64,000 nt of DNA from Frankiaceae bacterium (GTDB lineage Bacteria; Actinomycetota; Actinomycetes; Mycobacteriales; SCTD01). The position numbers and the translations under genes are program-made. The notes under the pieces are model-generated. The model was not told the DNA's origin, searched no databases, and worked only from the letters and a program-made list of their open reading frames with translations. The stretch is taken from assembly GCA_016650445.1 (NCBI GenBank), contig JAENVS010000034.1, positions 1 to 64,000 of the forward strand, in the 5' to 3' direction. Positions 40,988 through 48,558 of the stretch are shown piece after piece (the stretch's first letter is position 1; every line of letters starts with the position of its first letter).

Positions 40988-42421
40988 CTAGTGAGCGGTG
41001 ACGTGGTCGACCATGACGCTGCAGGCCCAGCCCCACGTCGAGCTCTTCTTGATGATGTCGACCCTCGGCTCGGCGCCGAGCCAGGAGCCGCGGATCGGCG
41101 CGACGACCGGGGCGGTGGCCTTGCGGTCGACGCGGAGCACGTCGATGCCGCGACCGACGTCGGCGGTGTAGACGAGGTCGTCAGTGATCCAGTACGCGCC
41201 CCACGTGACGGCATTCGGAGGCAGCCAGTAGCCGATCTGCTTGATCTTCTTGGGGTTGCGCACGTCCAGCAGACGCGTGCCCTGCTCGTACCAGCCCACG
41301 GCCGCGATGCCCTTGTCCTCCTGGAACCAGTGCGAGGAGCAGTTGGCGGTGACCGGTGCCTTGTTGCCGGACACGAACGGAGCGCCCTGCACCTCGGTCT
41401 TCCACTGGTTCTGCAGCTTCATCGTCCGGCCGGTCCGGTGTCCGGTGATGTCCCAGGTCTGGAACTTGCCCTGGCCGTTGCAGCTGCCCGGCGCGTACTT
41501 GTCCTGGTGCCGGTCGTCGACGTAGTCCTCCTCGGTCACGAGCAGCGTGTTGTTGCCGACGCTGGACCGCTTGGAGTTGTGGAGGATGAAGTCGTTGACG
41601 TCGGCCTTCGTGCCTTCCTTGCCTGAGCCGGCCAGGAGCTTCGGCTTGAGCGGGTTGCTCGTCAGCGTGTAGCCGAAGGCACCACCCGACCCGGTCACCC
41701 AGAGGGTGCCGGTGCGGTCGCGCTCGACGTCATGCGTCGCGCCGGTGCGGATCTTGCCTGGCGTACCGAAGCCGGTGCTGCCCATGCTCGCGGGGGTGTC
41801 GAACGCACCGAGCAGCTTGGGGGCGGCCATGTCCTTGAGGTCGACGACCCAGATGCGGTGGCCGCCGGTGAGCCACAGCTGGCTGCACGGGTTCGGACCG
41901 GGCGCCACGCAGTTCGTGGTGTGGCCGGGCCCGCGCTCGGTCCCGTCCGGACCCTCGATGTTGAGCGGCAGGACGGAGGCGAGCTTGGGGACCTGCATGT
42001 CGCGGACGTCGATGATGTAGAGGATCCCGCCGTTGCTGCCCTTCTCGCGGTCGTTGCCGACGATCGCGACGTTGTTGTCGGCGGCGACGTCCTCGTTCTC
42101 GAAGTGCGCGATCGGCAAGGTCGCCATCGGCTTCGGCAGCGCCGGGTCGCTGATGTCGAAGGTGGTGAAGCCGTCCGTCCCCGTGGCGACCAGGTGGTTC
42201 TTGCCCACCTGGTGCATCCCGATGTAGGTGCCGGGGATCGTCGCGACGAGCTCGACGTTGGAGCTCGTCAGCGGCTCCGGTCCGAGCACCAGGCTGGTCC
42301 CCAGCTTGGCGGCCGTCAGCCGGGCGAGCGAGACGGCGTCGGTCGGGGCCGCCGCCTGCGCGACCAGCGGCGCGGCGAGCGCGGCCGCGGTCGCGATCGT
42401 GAGAGCGGTGCGGACGCGCAC
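40988..42421 (-). CDS. Secreted LVIVD-repeat protein
   Basis: The 477-residue protein starts at GTG 42421 with GGAGG upstream and a signal peptide (ALTIATAAALAAPLVAQAAA). LVIVD-like repeats are visible (FTTFDISDPALPKPMATL, LYIIDVRDMQVPKLASVL, IWVVDLKDMAAPKLLGAF, TRLLDVRNPKKIKQIGYW), which together suggest a beta-propeller. It resembles the 14015-15625 protein but has no LPxTG tail, so it is likely released. Function is unknown. It is divergent from pcrA, with 89 bp between. Confidence 0.8.
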   Translation of the reverse strand: MRVRTALTIATAAALAAPLVAQAAAPTDAVSLARLTAAKLGTSLVLGPEPLTSSNVELVATIPGTYIGMHQVGKNHLVATGTDGFTTFDISDPALPKPMATLPIAHFENEDVAADNNVAIVGNDREKGSNGGILYIIDVRDMQVPKLASVLPLNIEGPDGTERGPGHTTNCVAPGPNPCSQLWLTGGHRIWVVDLKDMAAPKLLGAFDTPASMGSTGFGTPGKIRTGATHDVERDRTGTLWVTGSGGAFGYTLTSNPLKPKLLAGSGKEGTKADVNDFILHNSKRSSVGNNTLLVTEEDYVDDRHQDKYAPGSCNGQGKFQTWDITGHRTGRTMKLQNQWKTEVQGAPFVSGNKAPVTANCSSHWFQEDKGIAAVGWYEQGTRLLDVRNPKKIKQIGYWLPPNAVTWGAYWITDDLVYTADVGRGIDVLRVDRKATAPVVAPIRGSWLGAEPRVDIIKKSSTWGWACSVMVDHVTAH

Positions 42422-42498
42422 GGGAACCTCCAGGCTGGGTTGCTTCCTGGTCGGTTTCGACGTCGGTCGCGGGAGTCCTGCCCGTCGTACCCGCTCCC

Positions 42499-42504
42499 TA
42501 GACT
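42499..42504 (+). promoter_or_regulatory. -10 element (TAGACT) of pcrA
   Basis: TAGACT ends 6 nt before the pcrA ATG at 42511, with no Shine-Dalgarno sequence. A leaderless transcript is inferred. Confidence 0.4.
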
Positions 42505-42510
42505 GAACCG

Positions 42511-44733
42511 ATGGATCCGGAGCGCCTGCTGGAGGGACTCAACCCCCAGCAGCGTGCGGCCGTCGCGCACCAGGGCAGCCCCCTGCTCGTGGTCGCCGGA
42601 GCCGGTTCCGGCAAGACCAAGGTCCTCACCACCCGCATCGCCTACCTGCTCGGGGCCCGCAACGTCCAGCCCGGCGAGGTGCTGGCAATCACGTTCACCA
42701 ACAAGGCCGCCGGGGAGATGAAGGAGCGCGTCGCCGCGCTCGTCGGCGGCCGCGCTCGGATGATGTGGGTCAGCACCTTCCACTCCGCGTGCGTGCGGAT
42801 CCTGCGGGCGGAGGCGAAGAAGCTCGGCTTCACCAGCACGTTCTCGATCTACGACCAGGCCGATGCGCAGCGGCTGATGACGCTGGTGTGCCGCGACCTC
42901 GACCTCGACCCCAAGCGCTTCCCGGCCCGGTCGATGAGCAACCAGATCAGCGACCTGAAGAACGAGCTCGTCGACTGGGAGACTGCGCGCGACCGCGCGG
43001 ACAACGTCCACCAGAAGCAGGTTGCCGAGGTCTACGCGACCTACCAGGCGCGGCTGCGCGAGGCCAACGCCCTCGACTTCGACGACCTCATCATGACGAC
43101 GGTCAACCTGCTGCAGGCCTTCCCCGACGTCGCCGAGCACTACTGCCGCCGGTTCCGGCACGTCCTCGTCGACGAGTACCAAGACACCAATCACGCTCAG
43201 TACACGTTGGTGCGCCTGCTCTCCACTCCGGTCGGCAACCTGCCCGCCGCCGAGCTCTGCGTCGTCGGTGACGCCGACCAGTCCATCTATGCCTTCCGCG
43301 GCGCCGACATCCGCAACATCAACGACTTCGAGGTTGACTTCCCCGCCGCCGAGGTCGTGCTGCTGGAGCAGAACTACCGGTCCACCCAGACGATCCTGTC
43401 CGCCGCCAACGCCGTCATCTCCCGCAACCCGGAGCGCAAGGACAAGCGGCTCTGGACCGACTCGGGCGAAGGTGAAGCGATCGTCGGGTACGTCGCCGAC
43501 AACGAGCACGACGAGGCCGCGTTCGTCGCCGGCGAGGTCGACCGCCTGCTCGACGAGGAAGGCATCAAGCACTCCGACGTCGCGGTGTTCTACCGGACCA
43601 ACGCGCAGTCACGTGTGTTCGAGGAGGTCTTCGTCCGCGTCGGCTTGCCCTACCGCGTCGTCGGTGGCGTCCGGTTCTACGAGCGCAGGGAGGTGCGCGA
43701 TGCCCTCGCCTACCTGCGGGTGCTCGCCAATCCTGCTGACACGGTCAGTCTCCGGCGGATCCTCAACACCCCCCGCCGCGGCATCGGCGACCGCGCGGAG
43801 GCGTGCATCGAGGCGTTCGCGTCACGCGAGCGGATCGGCTTCGCCGCTGCCGTACGCCGGTGCGAGGAGGTGCCCGGCCTGGTGCCGCGCTCGGCCAAGG
43901 CCGTCACCGACTTCGCCGACCTCATGGACGAGCTGCGGGCGCTCGTCGAGGGCAACATGCCGCCGGCCGAGGTGCTCGAGGCGGTGCTCGACCGCACCGG
44001 CTACCTCGCCGAGCTGGCGGCCAGCACGGACCCGCAGGACGAGTCGCGGGTGGAGAACCTCGCCGAGCTCGTCGGTGTCGCGCGCGAGTTCAGCGAGCGC
44101 GTGCCCGACGGCGGCGTGCCGGAGTTCATGGAGCAGGTGTCGCTTGTCGCCGACGCCGACACGGTGCCCGGCGAGGGCGACGGCGTCGTGACGCTGATGA
44201 CCCTGCATGCGGCGAAGGGGCTCGAGTACCCCGCCGTGTTCCTGACCGGGCTCGAGGACGGCGTCTTCCCGCACCTGCGCACCCTCGGCGACGAGCGCGA
44301 GCTGCAGGAGGAGCGCCGGCTCGCCTACGTCGGCATCACCCGTGCGCGCCAGCGCCTCTACCTCTCACGCGCGCACATGCGCAGTGCCTGGGGGCAGACG
44401 ACGTACAACCCCGCTTCGCGCTTCCTCGAGGAGATCCCCGACGCGCTGGTCGACTGGCGACGTGGCGAGTCCAGCGTCACGGCACCGCCCGCGGCACTGA
44501 CCGCGGTGACGGCGCGGATCATCGGTACGGCGAGAGGCAGGACGGCCGGCCCCGGGCTGCGCCCGATCCCGGCGCTCGAGGTGGGCGACCGCGTCAACCA
44601 CGACGCGTTCGGCCTGGGGACCGTCACTGCGACGCGTGGTGCCGGCGACTCCACCCAAGCAGAGGTCGACTTCGGCGCCGGCACGGGCAGCAAGTGGCTG
44701 CTCCTGCGCTACGCCCCCCTGGAGAAGATCTAG
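42511..44733 (+). CDS. pcrA: ATP-dependent DNA helicase PcrA/UvrD
   Basis: The 740-residue SF1A helicase acts in nucleotide excision repair and in removing recombinase from DNA. Motifs in order: Q motif LNPQQRAAV, Walker A AGAGSGKT (30-37), AITFTNKAAGEMKER, DEYQDTN (motif II), GDADQSIYAFRGAD (III), QNYRST (IV), LMTLHAAKGLEYPAVFL (V) and YVGITRARQRL (VI). The C-terminal Tudor-like domain reads GDRVNHDAFGLGTVTA, typical of PcrA and used for RNA polymerase contact. The length is normal. A 13-bp direct repeat covers its last codons and the following 20 bases. Confidence 0.96.
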   Translation: MDPERLLEGLNPQQRAAVAHQGSPLLVVAGAGSGKTKVLTTRIAYLLGARNVQPGEVLAITFTNKAAGEMKERVAALVGGRARMMWVSTFHSACVRILRAEAKKLGFTSTFSIYDQADAQRLMTLVCRDLDLDPKRFPARSMSNQISDLKNELVDWETARDRADNVHQKQVAEVYATYQARLREANALDFDDLIMTTVNLLQAFPDVAEHYCRRFRHVLVDEYQDTNHAQYTLVRLLSTPVGNLPAAELCVVGDADQSIYAFRGADIRNINDFEVDFPAAEVVLLEQNYRSTQTILSAANAVISRNPERKDKRLWTDSGEGEAIVGYVADNEHDEAAFVAGEVDRLLDEEGIKHSDVAVFYRTNAQSRVFEEVFVRVGLPYRVVGGVRFYERREVRDALAYLRVLANPADTVSLRRILNTPRRGIGDRAEACIEAFASRERIGFAAAVRRCEEVPGLVPRSAKAVTDFADLMDELRALVEGNMPPAEVLEAVLDRTGYLAELAASTDPQDESRVENLAELVGVAREFSERVPDGGVPEFMEQVSLVADADTVPGEGDGVVTLMTLHAAKGLEYPAVFLTGLEDGVFPHLRTLGDERELQEERRLAYVGITRARQRLYLSRAHMRSAWGQTTYNPASRFLEEIPDALVDWRRGESSVTAPPAALTAVTARIIGTARGRTAGPGLRPIPALEVGDRVNHDAFGLGTVTATRGAGDSTQAEVDFGAGTGSKWLLLRYAPLEKI

Positions 44734-44750
44734 CGCCCGCGGGAGAAGAT

Positions 44751-45509
44751 CTAGAAGAAGATCCCGTGCTTCGCGAGCCACGGGATGGGGTTGATCGGAG
44801 CCCCGTTGATGCGGACCTCGAAGTGCAGGTGCGGCCCCGTCGAGTGCCCGGTGCTGCCTTCCTTGCCGATGACCTGGCCGGCCGTCACGCGGCCGCCGTC
44901 GACCAGGATCTTGCTCATGTGCGCGTAGTAGGTGACCACGCCGTTGTCGTGCTCGATCTTCACGAGGTAGCCGTAGCCACCCTCGCTACCCGCCTCGATG
45001 ACGTTGCCGGCAGCGACCGCGCGGATCGGTGAGCCGTACGGACCGGCGATGTCGATGCCGGTGTGCATCCGGCCCCAGCGCCACTTGAAGCTCGACGTCA
45101 GGCGACCGACCCCGGGACGGACGTAGTCCGGCACCGGCGGCGCGACGATCCGCCGTGTGCGCGACGCCCGCACCGGCGCACGCGTCGGAGTGGCCGACGG
45201 CCCATCCAACAGCGACATGTCGCGCGTGTTGGACACGATCTGCTGCTGCCCGGCGATGACCATCGGCGACGAGGCCGAGGCGGCGGTCAGCGAGACGGAC
45301 GCCGGCGCGTTGCCGGGGAGCACGGCGAGGCCACCGAGCGCGGCACCGACGCTGAGCAGCAGCACCGCCGGCACCATCGCCGTACGACGGCGTGACGGTG
45401 CCGGCGCGGCATGGCGCGGCGTACGGGACGGCGGCAAGTGTCTGGGCTCCGAAGATCGGGGACAGGCAGGTGCGCGAGGGCTGCTGACTGAACCCCCTGC
45501 GGCACACAC
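44751..45509 (-). CDS. M23-family peptidase, membrane-anchored (LytM domain)
   Basis: The 252-residue protein has a basic N-terminus and a membrane helix (MVPAVLLLSVGAALGGLAVL, about 45-64). A linker and a C-terminal LytM domain follow: zinc-binding HTGIDIAGPYG and HLHFEV, with GHSTGPHLHF, and the intervening VTYYAHMSKILV. It should cut peptidoglycan cross-links outside the cell or act as an amidase activator. The GTG at 45509 gives a 44-residue cytoplasmic arm. The ATG at 45377, which starts in the membrane helix, is an alternative. A hairpin and a GTTAT/GTTAC repeat lie just upstream. Confidence 0.85.
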   Translation of the reverse strand: MCAAGGSVSSPRAPACPRSSEPRHLPPSRTPRHAAPAPSRRRTAMVPAVLLLSVGAALGGLAVLPGNAPASVSLTAASASSPMVIAGQQQIVSNTRDMSLLDGPSATPTRAPVRASRTRRIVAPPVPDYVRPGVGRLTSSFKWRWGRMHTGIDIAGPYGSPIRAVAAGNVIEAGSEGGYGYLVKIEHDNGVVTYYAHMSKILVDGGRVTAGQVIGKEGSTGHSTGPHLHFEVRINGAPINPIPWLAKHGIFF

Positions 45510-45514
45510 GAAGA

Positions 45515-45551
45515 CCCGCTCAGAAGCAGCGGGCCGTTATCGGCACGTTAC
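45515..45551 (-). promoter_or_regulatory. Upstream region of the M23 gene: hairpin and GTAAC-type direct repeat
   Basis: On the minus strand, GTAAC (45547-45551) and ATAAC (45536-45540) form an 11-bp-period direct repeat, resembling sites bound by the actinobacterial regulator MtrA. Between it and the GTG is a 6-bp hairpin (CCCGCT/AGCGGG, 45515-45533). I looked for the c-di-AMP riboswitch often found at this position and did not see it. Confidence 0.35.
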
Positions 45552-45595
45552 AAGATCCCGAAGGGGCGGGGCAATGGGGGTGGGTCTGCCCCGGT

Positions 45596-46564
45596 TCAGG
45601 CAGGGGCGCTGGCGGAGGCGCGTCGCGCTCGCGCACGCGGGGGCTCAGGCGCGAGCCCGGCCGGCGTCGTGAGAGTTGTCACACCGGCTGTGTGGGTCCG
45701 GCCGTCCTCGTCGAGGTGCGCCAGGAGCGTGGCGATCTCGTGCACCACCTGCCCGGAGATCGGCAGCGACATGTGGCCGACCCCGCGGAGGGCGACGTTG
45801 CGCGCCTGCAGGTCGGGGTGGTCGATGGCCGCGGCGCGCTGGGGGACGATCAGCTGGTCGAGGTCGCTCCAGAAGGCGACGAAGCGGGTCCGGCAGCCGG
45901 GAGCCGGCGCCGCCAGCTCCTGCATCAGGTCGGAGCCGGGCCGCAGCTGCCGCACGACGCCACCGGGCCACAGCTTTGCGGCGTGGGTGCCGGAGTGCGG
46001 TGTGCCGAGCGTGCAGAGGGTGTGGACGCGGGCGTCGCCACCCATCCGCTGCACGTAGTAGCGCGCCACCACTCCGCCGAGCGAGTGCCCGACGACGTGG
46101 ACCCGCTCGTAGCCGGTCTCCTCGCAGGTCTGCTCGACGAGCTCCGACAACAGGGCGGACACCGACCGGATGTCCTGTGTCAGCGGGCTGTAGTTGAGGG
46201 TGATGACCCGGCCGAAGCCCCGCCGGCGCAGCGCCCGGCGCAACAACGTGAAGATCGACCGGTTGTCGACCAGCCCGTGCACGAGCAGGATCGGCGTCCC
46301 CGCGGCGACGACGTCGCCCATCAGCAAGCCGCGCTGGAGCGGCGGGAGGTCGCCGAGCGTGAATCGGCCCTGGTCCTCGCGGGCGGGTCCGCGGACCTTG
46401 TCGGCGCCCATGCCCAGCGGGTAGAGCGCGAGGTGCGCCGTGATCCACGCGAGCTCGGTCCCCGCGCCGCGCAGGCCGGCGGGGCTGCAGACGGCGCGGA
46501 GTCCCCGCCTCGTCGAGCGGCCGGCCGCTGACAGCTGCGCCAGAGCACGTCGGGGGTCGCGCAC
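45596..46564 (-). CDS. Alpha/beta-hydrolase (lipase-like)
   Basis: The 322-residue protein has the lipase oxyanion motif LLVHGLVDNRSIF and the nucleophile elbow GHSLGGVVARYY. An acidic residue lies around SDLDQLIVP and a His in GVGHMSLP. It resembles triacylglycerol lipases and other esterases of the class that acts on membrane or extracellular lipids. No cleavable signal is obvious. GTG 46564 is chosen because GGAGG is 5 nt upstream of it, rather than the TTG three bases earlier. The tail is Arg/Ala-rich. Confidence 0.8.
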   Translation of the reverse strand: MRDPRRALAQLSAAGRSTRRGLRAVCSPAGLRGAGTELAWITAHLALYPLGMGADKVRGPAREDQGRFTLGDLPPLQRGLLMGDVVAAGTPILLVHGLVDNRSIFTLLRRALRRRGFGRVITLNYSPLTQDIRSVSALLSELVEQTCEETGYERVHVVGHSLGGVVARYYVQRMGGDARVHTLCTLGTPHSGTHAAKLWPGGVVRQLRPGSDLMQELAAPAPGCRTRFVAFWSDLDQLIVPQRAAAIDHPDLQARNVALRGVGHMSLPISGQVVHEIATLLAHLDEDGRTHTAGVTTLTTPAGLAPEPPRARARRASASAPA

Positions 46565-46651
46565 CAATGCCTCCGCAGGGTCAGGGAGTCCGGAGAATCC
46601 GACGCTAGTGCGGTCCCTGCCCGCCGTGGCCCGAATCGCACAACGACACCC

Positions 46652-48019
46652 TCACGAGTGACCCGGTAGCGCCCCTCCCCATCGGGCCCGTCTGCGGACA
46701 AGTCGGTCGTCATCGGACATCTCGACCAGACCCGCGACGGAGGCCGACATCGCATCCGGCCAGACGACCGCGTCGGCGAACCCGAGCCGGACCAGGTCGG
46801 CCGGCGTGATGCGCATGAGGTCGGCGCACTCCTCCGGCGGAAGGCGCAGCGCCGCACTCGCGCCCTCCGGTCCGATCGCGGCGAAGTAGGCGTCGGGTGT
46901 CATCAGCACGACGTCCGCGGTCGCGGCGGCAAGCGCCCCGCCGGAGCCGCCTTCACCGTGCACGAGGGCGACCGTCGGCGTCGGGCACCCGAGCAGTGCC
47001 TCCATCGCCTCACCCATCGCGGCCGCGATGCCGTCGTCCTCGCTCGTCGTCCCGGGGTCGGCGCCGGGGGTGTCGACGAGCGAGACGACCGGCAGCCGAA
47101 GACGCGCGGCGAGCCGGTAGGCCCGGGTGGCGAGGCGGTAGCCGTCGGGTGTCGGTCGTCCACCGACCTCGGCAGCGACCGCGACGCCGACACAGGGTCG
47201 GCCCGCGACCCGGCCGACCACTGCCGCGACGGTCGTGTCTGCGTGCGGTGCGCGCATCGGCACAACGTCCGTCAGCAAGGAGGCGAGCAGCTCCCGTCCG
47301 CCTTGCGTGCGGCCGCGGGCGCGCGCGACCTGCACCCGACCCTCGACGTGGGCGGGCACTGTCGGCACTGACATCGGCACGTCCACCGGGTCGGCCGTCA
47401 GCGCAGCGAGCACCCCGGCGAGCCAGGCCGGCACGGCGTCGCCGGCAAGCAGTGCGTCGACGAGTCCGGCGGCGTACGCCGACTCCGCGGTGTGACTGCC
47501 GGGCGCCGGCAACGTGCCGGTGAACGCCTCGACGACGCGGGGTCCGGCGAACGCGACCGTCGCACCCTCCACCGCCACGCGCAGGTCCGCTGCGCAGGTG
47601 ACCCCGATCCAGACGCCCCCGGTCGTCGGCGCATCCGCGACCGACAGGTGCGCGAGCCCGGCGTCGGCAAGTCGTCGCAGGGCGAGGCGCGCACGTGGGA
47701 TGCCGACGAGGGCGGCCATGCCCTCCTGCAGGCGGGTGCCGCCGGACCGGACCAGCGTCAGCAGCGGGAGCCGCTCGGCGACGGCGGCGGCCGCAGCCGC
47801 CTCCAGCACGGTGGCGTCGTCCTCGCCGAAGCTGCCGCCGTACGCCGAGAAGTCCCATGCCGCCGCGATCGCGCGGTCGAGCCGCCATGCGGTGACCGCG
47901 GTGCGTGGTGCGTAGCCCGGCCACCGTGCGGGGTCGCGACCGGCGACCGCGACGTCGAGCCGGGTGCCGCCTGCCAGCAGCGGGCCCCGCCAATCCGAAG
48001 GCCAATCGCTGTCGTTCAT
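46652..48019 (-). CDS. Acyl-CoA carboxylase carboxyltransferase, fused beta/alpha type
   Basis: The 455-residue protein contains two crotonase-fold carboxyltransferase halves. The N-terminal half (about 25-210) has [19 protein letters not shown] and [16 protein letters not shown], the AccD-like CoA-binding core. The C-terminal half (about 255-430) has [31 protein letters not shown] and [10 protein letters not shown], the AccA-like biotin-site core. No CxxC zinc ribbon is visible. The biotin carboxylase subunit is not in the window. It is divergent from the B12-binding protein gene. Whether it acts on acetyl-, propionyl- or another acyl-CoA cannot be read from sequence. Confidence 0.8.
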   Translation of the reverse strand: MNDSDWPSDWRGPLLAGGTRLDVAVAGRDPARWPGYAPRTAVTAWRLDRAIAAAWDFSAYGGSFGEDDATVLEAAAAAAVAERLPLLTLVRSGGTRLQEGMAALVGIPRARLALRRLADAGLAHLSVADAPTTGGVWIGVTCAADLRVAVEGATVAFAGPRVVEAFTGTLPAPGSHTAESAYAAGLVDALLAGDAVPAWLAGVLAALTADPVDVPMSVPTVPAHVEGRVQVARARGRTQGGRELLASLLTDVVPMRAPHADTTVAAVVGRVAGRPCVGVAVAAEVGGRPTPDGYRLATRAYRLAARLRLPVVSLVDTPGADPGTTSEDDGIAAAMGEAMEALLGCPTPTVALVHGEGGSGGALAAATADVVLMTPDAYFAAIGPEGASAALRLPPEECADLMRITPADLVRLGFADAVVWPDAMSASVAGLVEMSDDDRLVRRRARWGGALPGHS

Positions 48020-48076
48020 GAGCCGCTCATGGCCGCGTACTCTTCCACTCATCCCGACGTTCCCTTGGAGACCCGC

Positions 48077-48499
48077 GTGACAAGTCCGGTCAGCACCGCC
48101 GGCCGCATCCGCGTCGTCGTCGCCAAACCCGGTCTCGACGGGCACGACCGCGGTGCGAAGGTCGTCGCGCGGGCGCTGCGCGACGCCGGCATGGAGGTCA
48201 TCTACACCGGGCTGCACCAGACGCCTGAGCAGATCGTCGAGACGACGATCCAGGAGGACGCCGACTGCGTCGGACTCTCGGTGCTGTCCGGCGCGCACAT
48301 GACCCTGTTCGCCCGCGTCATGGAGCTGCTGCGCGAGCGGGGAGCGGGCGACGTCGTCGTGTTCGGCGGCGGCATCATCCCGGAGGACGACATCCCCGAG
48401 CTGACCAAGATCGGCGTCGCCAAGGTGTTCACGCCGGGCGCCGCGACGATGGAGCAGATCGTCGACTGGGTGCGCGAGAACGTCGGCGTACCCGCCTGA
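48077..48499 (+). CDS. Cobalamin (B12)-binding domain protein, methylmalonyl-CoA mutase C-terminal type
   Basis: The 140-residue protein is a single B12-binding Rossmann domain with the base-off signature DGHDRG (Asp21, His23, Gly26). It also has [30 protein letters not shown] and [15 protein letters not shown], as in the small C-terminal domain of methylmalonyl-CoA or ethylmalonyl-CoA mutases. The mutase large subunit is absent nearby, so it must pair with a subunit encoded elsewhere. GTG 48077 is chosen, with GGAG 7 nt upstream. ATG 48029 would add 16 residues. Confidence 0.88.
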   Translation: MTSPVSTAGRIRVVVAKPGLDGHDRGAKVVARALRDAGMEVIYTGLHQTPEQIVETTIQEDADCVGLSVLSGAHMTLFARVMELLRERGAGDVVVFGGGIIPEDDIPELTKIGVAKVFTPGAATMEQIVDWVRENVGVPA

Positions 48500-48558
48500 C
48501 CTGCAGGAGTCGGGACAGAAAGGGCGAAACCGGTCCTCACCGAGAGGGAGGGCCCATC

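Noticed and set aside
42316-43572. Long minus-strand frame opposite the start of pcrA
   Set aside because: It runs through the well-supported pcrA coding region in the antisense direction and shows no domain or start signal.
45510-45595. Possible c-di-AMP (ydaO-type) riboswitch before the M23 peptidase gene
   Set aside because: The conserved blocks I would expect in an actinobacterial ydaO element (a GGGGGAACC-type block and a GGGGTGAA block) are absent; only a short hairpin and a direct repeat are visible.
48029-48076. Upstream ATG for the B12-binding protein
   Set aside because: It would add 16 residues not seen in the family and overlaps the promoter side of the divergent gene. GTG 48077 has a correctly spaced GGAG.
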